DNA of 6,730 bases from positions 1-6,730 of the forward strand of contig JAAURZ010000130.1 in NCBI GenBank assembly GCA_012031955.1, in the 5' to 3' direction. A program made the position numbers and the translations under genes. The stretch is from Bacteroidia bacterium (lineage in GTDB: Bacteria > Bacteroidota > Bacteroidia > Cytophagales > Cyclobacteriaceae). Numbering within the stretch: position 1 is the first letter of the stretch; each line of letters begins with the position of its first letter. This document shows, in pieces, positions 4,466 to 6,730 of the stretch. A model generated the notes under the pieces. The model saw only the letters and a program-made list of their open reading frames with translations, did not search any database and was not told the origin of the DNA.

Positions 4466-6730
4466 TTATCGACTTCCGAACAGCGAGGGGAATTGCGCGG
4501 GGTCTGCCTCGTGCATAATGTGGTAGATTGTTTCGAACACATCCTCCGGATTCGGTTTTGAGAAGTAGTCGCCGTCCGACGCATAAGCGGGGCGATGTTC
4601 TTTCGCGGTGATTGTGACAGGCTTCGCGTCGAGGTGCTCGTAGGCGTTCTGTTCCTCTAATACCTTCTGCATCATGTAGGCCGTTGCGCCACCCGGCACA
4701 TCCTCGTCGGCAAACACAACGCGGTTTGTCTTTTTGATAGATTCCACGATCGACGCGTGAACATCGAAGGGCAACAGCGACTGCACGTCGATCACTTCGC
4801 AGTTGATTCCTATCTTCTCCAATTCTTCTGCAGCCTCCATTACCACACGACACATCGATCCGTAGGTAACTACTGTCACGTCGGTTCCTTCCCTTAGAAT
4901 CTCGGGCACGCCGAGCGGCACCGTGAACTCGCCGATATTGTCTGGCATCCTTTCCTTGAGGCGGTAACCATTGAGACATTCGATGATGAGCGCCGGATCG
5001 TCTGACTGAAGCATGGTGTTGTAAAACCCTGCGGCTTGCGTCATGTTGCGTGGCACGAGCACATATACGCCACGAATGCTGTGCAGAATCATACCGATCG
5101 GCGAGCCTGCATGCCAGATGCCTTCGAGGCGGTGCCCGCGAGTGCGAATGATCAGCGGCGCTTTTTGCCCGCCCCGGGTGCGGTATTGCAGCGTAGCCAG
5201 GTCGTCGGACATGATCTGGATTGCATACAGCAGGTAGTCGAGGTATTGTATTTCGGCAACAGGTTTGAGCCCGCGTATGGCGAGGCCAATGCCCTGGCCT
5301 ATGATGGTGCACTCGCGTATGCCTGTGTCGGTAACACGCAATTCACCGTGTTTGTCTTGCAGGCCTGCAACCCCTGGTTCACGTCGCCGATCCTGCCTAC
5401 GTCTTCGCCAAATGCAAGCACCCGCGGATCGCGCAGCAGCGCAGCATCGAAACATGCACGCAATACTTCTCTTCCATCCACAAAGGCCGAGTTGTCGTGA
5501 TACACGGCGGCGACCGTGGGCACTTTGAGCGCCGACTCTTCGCTTTCGCTGTAGAGATGTGAATTATAACGGTTGTAGTTGACCCTCACAGCCTCGTCGA
5601 TCCATGCCAGCAGTTCATTGCGCGCGTCGCTCTGTTCGTGGCGAAGCAAATAGATGCCTTTGCGCGCGGCCTTCACCGCATCAAGGTGAACGGGGTTGAG
5701 GGTTTTGTCAAGTTCTTGTTTGATGAGCAACAGCTCTTCGGTATGCCGCGATGTATGTGCTGCCCGCTCCAGTGCCTGCGACACAAATTTTTGTTCTGCC
5801 TTGATGTCGGCCATGAACGCCTTCCATGCCTGCTCACGCGCCGTTTTTGGCCGCCAGCTTCGCTTCCTTTTCCAGCGCGTCGATTTCCTCGGCAAGTATC
5901 ATCACTTCGTCGATTATCCACTCGCGCATTTTGCGAATGCAATCGTGCTCCACTTCCCAGGCAAGGCGTTCCTTCGACTTGTATCGCTCGTGCGAACCGG
6001 AGGTGGAATGGCCCTGCGGCTGCGTCATTTCTTCTACGTGTACCAGCACCGGCACGTGCTCTTCGCGGCAAATCCGCGCTGCGTCGTTGTAGGTCTTCAA
6101 CAGCGCGGGGGTAGTCCCAGCCTTTTACAGTGAGTATCTCAAAACCTTTTTCTGTGGCCGTGCGCCGAAAGCCGGCAAGCGCTTTGGATATCGAACCTTT
6201 GGTGGTGTGATATTCCTGCGGAACACTAATGCCGTAGTCATCGTCCCACACGGAAATAAGCATGGGCACCTGAAGCACGCCGGCCGCGTTGATCGCCTCG
6301 AAGAACATGCCTTCTGACGTGGACGCGTTGCCAATGGTACCGAAAGCGATTTCGTTTCCTTTGATAGAAAGGTCTGTAAAAGGGTGAAGCCCTTCGTTGT
6401 TCCTGAAGAGTTTAGACGCATAGGCCATGCCAAGCAGTCGCGGCATCTGTGCCGCTGTTGGCGATATATCGGCGCTGCTGTTATGAAGTTCGGTAAGCTT
6501 GCGCAGGTTGCCTTGTTCGTCGAGCATGCGCGTAGTGTAGTGCCCATTCATCTGACGCCGGCCGACGCGGGGTCCGGCATTGGGGGAGTTGAAGGAAGCG
6601 GAAATCTGGGCCGGATAATGGTCCTCGCCGGTGCTCAGGAGATAACGTCCGAAAGGCACGCCATTGGGGGGCCGCGCCAAAATTGAACCCATGGCTGTAG
6701 CCGGCCAGGACCCCGCCGGCCTGGGCGGCG
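4466..6730 (-). CDS. Fused alpha/beta 2-oxoacid dehydrogenase E1 component (thiamine-diphosphate dependent), 5'-partial, with apparent frameshifts
   Basis: E1 of a 2-oxoacid dehydrogenase complex decarboxylates a 2-oxoacid on thiamine diphosphate and passes the acyl group to E2. Here E1-alpha and E1-beta are one polypeptide, as in a Bacteroidota family of roughly 800 residues often misnamed tungsten formylmethanofuran dehydrogenase. Reading from the right: [20 protein letters not shown]; the cofactor motif [38 protein letters not shown]; then [17 protein letters not shown] ends the alpha half. A charged helical linker follows (about 5850-5560). The beta half has [94 protein letters not shown], and ends FPSLFGSR. 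Frame breaks at 6107-6111 (extra C), 5844-5848 (extra A) and 5362-5366 (missing G), perhaps also 6556-6562, each heal with one base. The N-terminus is outside the window, and sequence right of about 6570 is not clearly family-like. Substrate (pyruvate, branched-chain or 2-oxoglutarate) is undecided. Confidence 0.9.

Overview
The window looks like chromosomal DNA from a Bacteroidota member, probably Cytophagales. The assignment is inferred, not proven. It rests on TAnnTTTG-type promoter boxes without usable Shine-Dalgarno sequences, Bacteroidota-style lipoproteins, a fused alpha/beta 2-oxoacid dehydrogenase E1, a stand-alone LuxE-like acyl-protein synthetase, and a short NtrC-type regulator without its DNA-binding domain.

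Layout from left to right. The end of a DUF2279/YfiM-like gene (+) is followed by a 132-codon gene (+) of unknown function. Next comes the RNase P RNA gene rnpB (+), with its own -7 box and a strong intrinsic terminator. A sigma-54 activator-type response regulator (+) follows. It meets a 39-residue lipoprotein gene (-) tail to tail, with the stop codons overlapping. That lipoprotein has the best promoter in the window and is too short for a normal ORF cutoff. Upstream of it on the same strand is the LuxE-like gene (-), which diverges from a 305-residue secreted lipoprotein gene (+). The right third is the fused E1 dehydrogenase (-), convergent with the lipoprotein gene and running off the right edge.

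The dominant oddity is frameshifting. Three protein genes are each broken by single-base indels: one in the response regulator, three in the LuxE-like gene and three or four in the E1 gene. Several fall in homopolymers. Restoring one base each time re-joins continuous family-like protein, so residual sequencing error is more likely than three independent pseudogenes. rnpB, the 132-codon gene and both lipoprotein genes read cleanly.

The genes do not form one pathway. The window is best read as housekeeping and lineage-conserved loci side by side: RNA processing, signalling, acyl activation, cell-envelope proteins and central carbon metabolism. I see no mobile element, CRISPR array, tRNA or defence system. 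No new multi-gene system is evident; the most unusual points are the HTH-less activator, the tiny lipoprotein, the orphan LuxE-like enzyme and an Asp-to-Asn change in the E1 thiamine-diphosphate motif.
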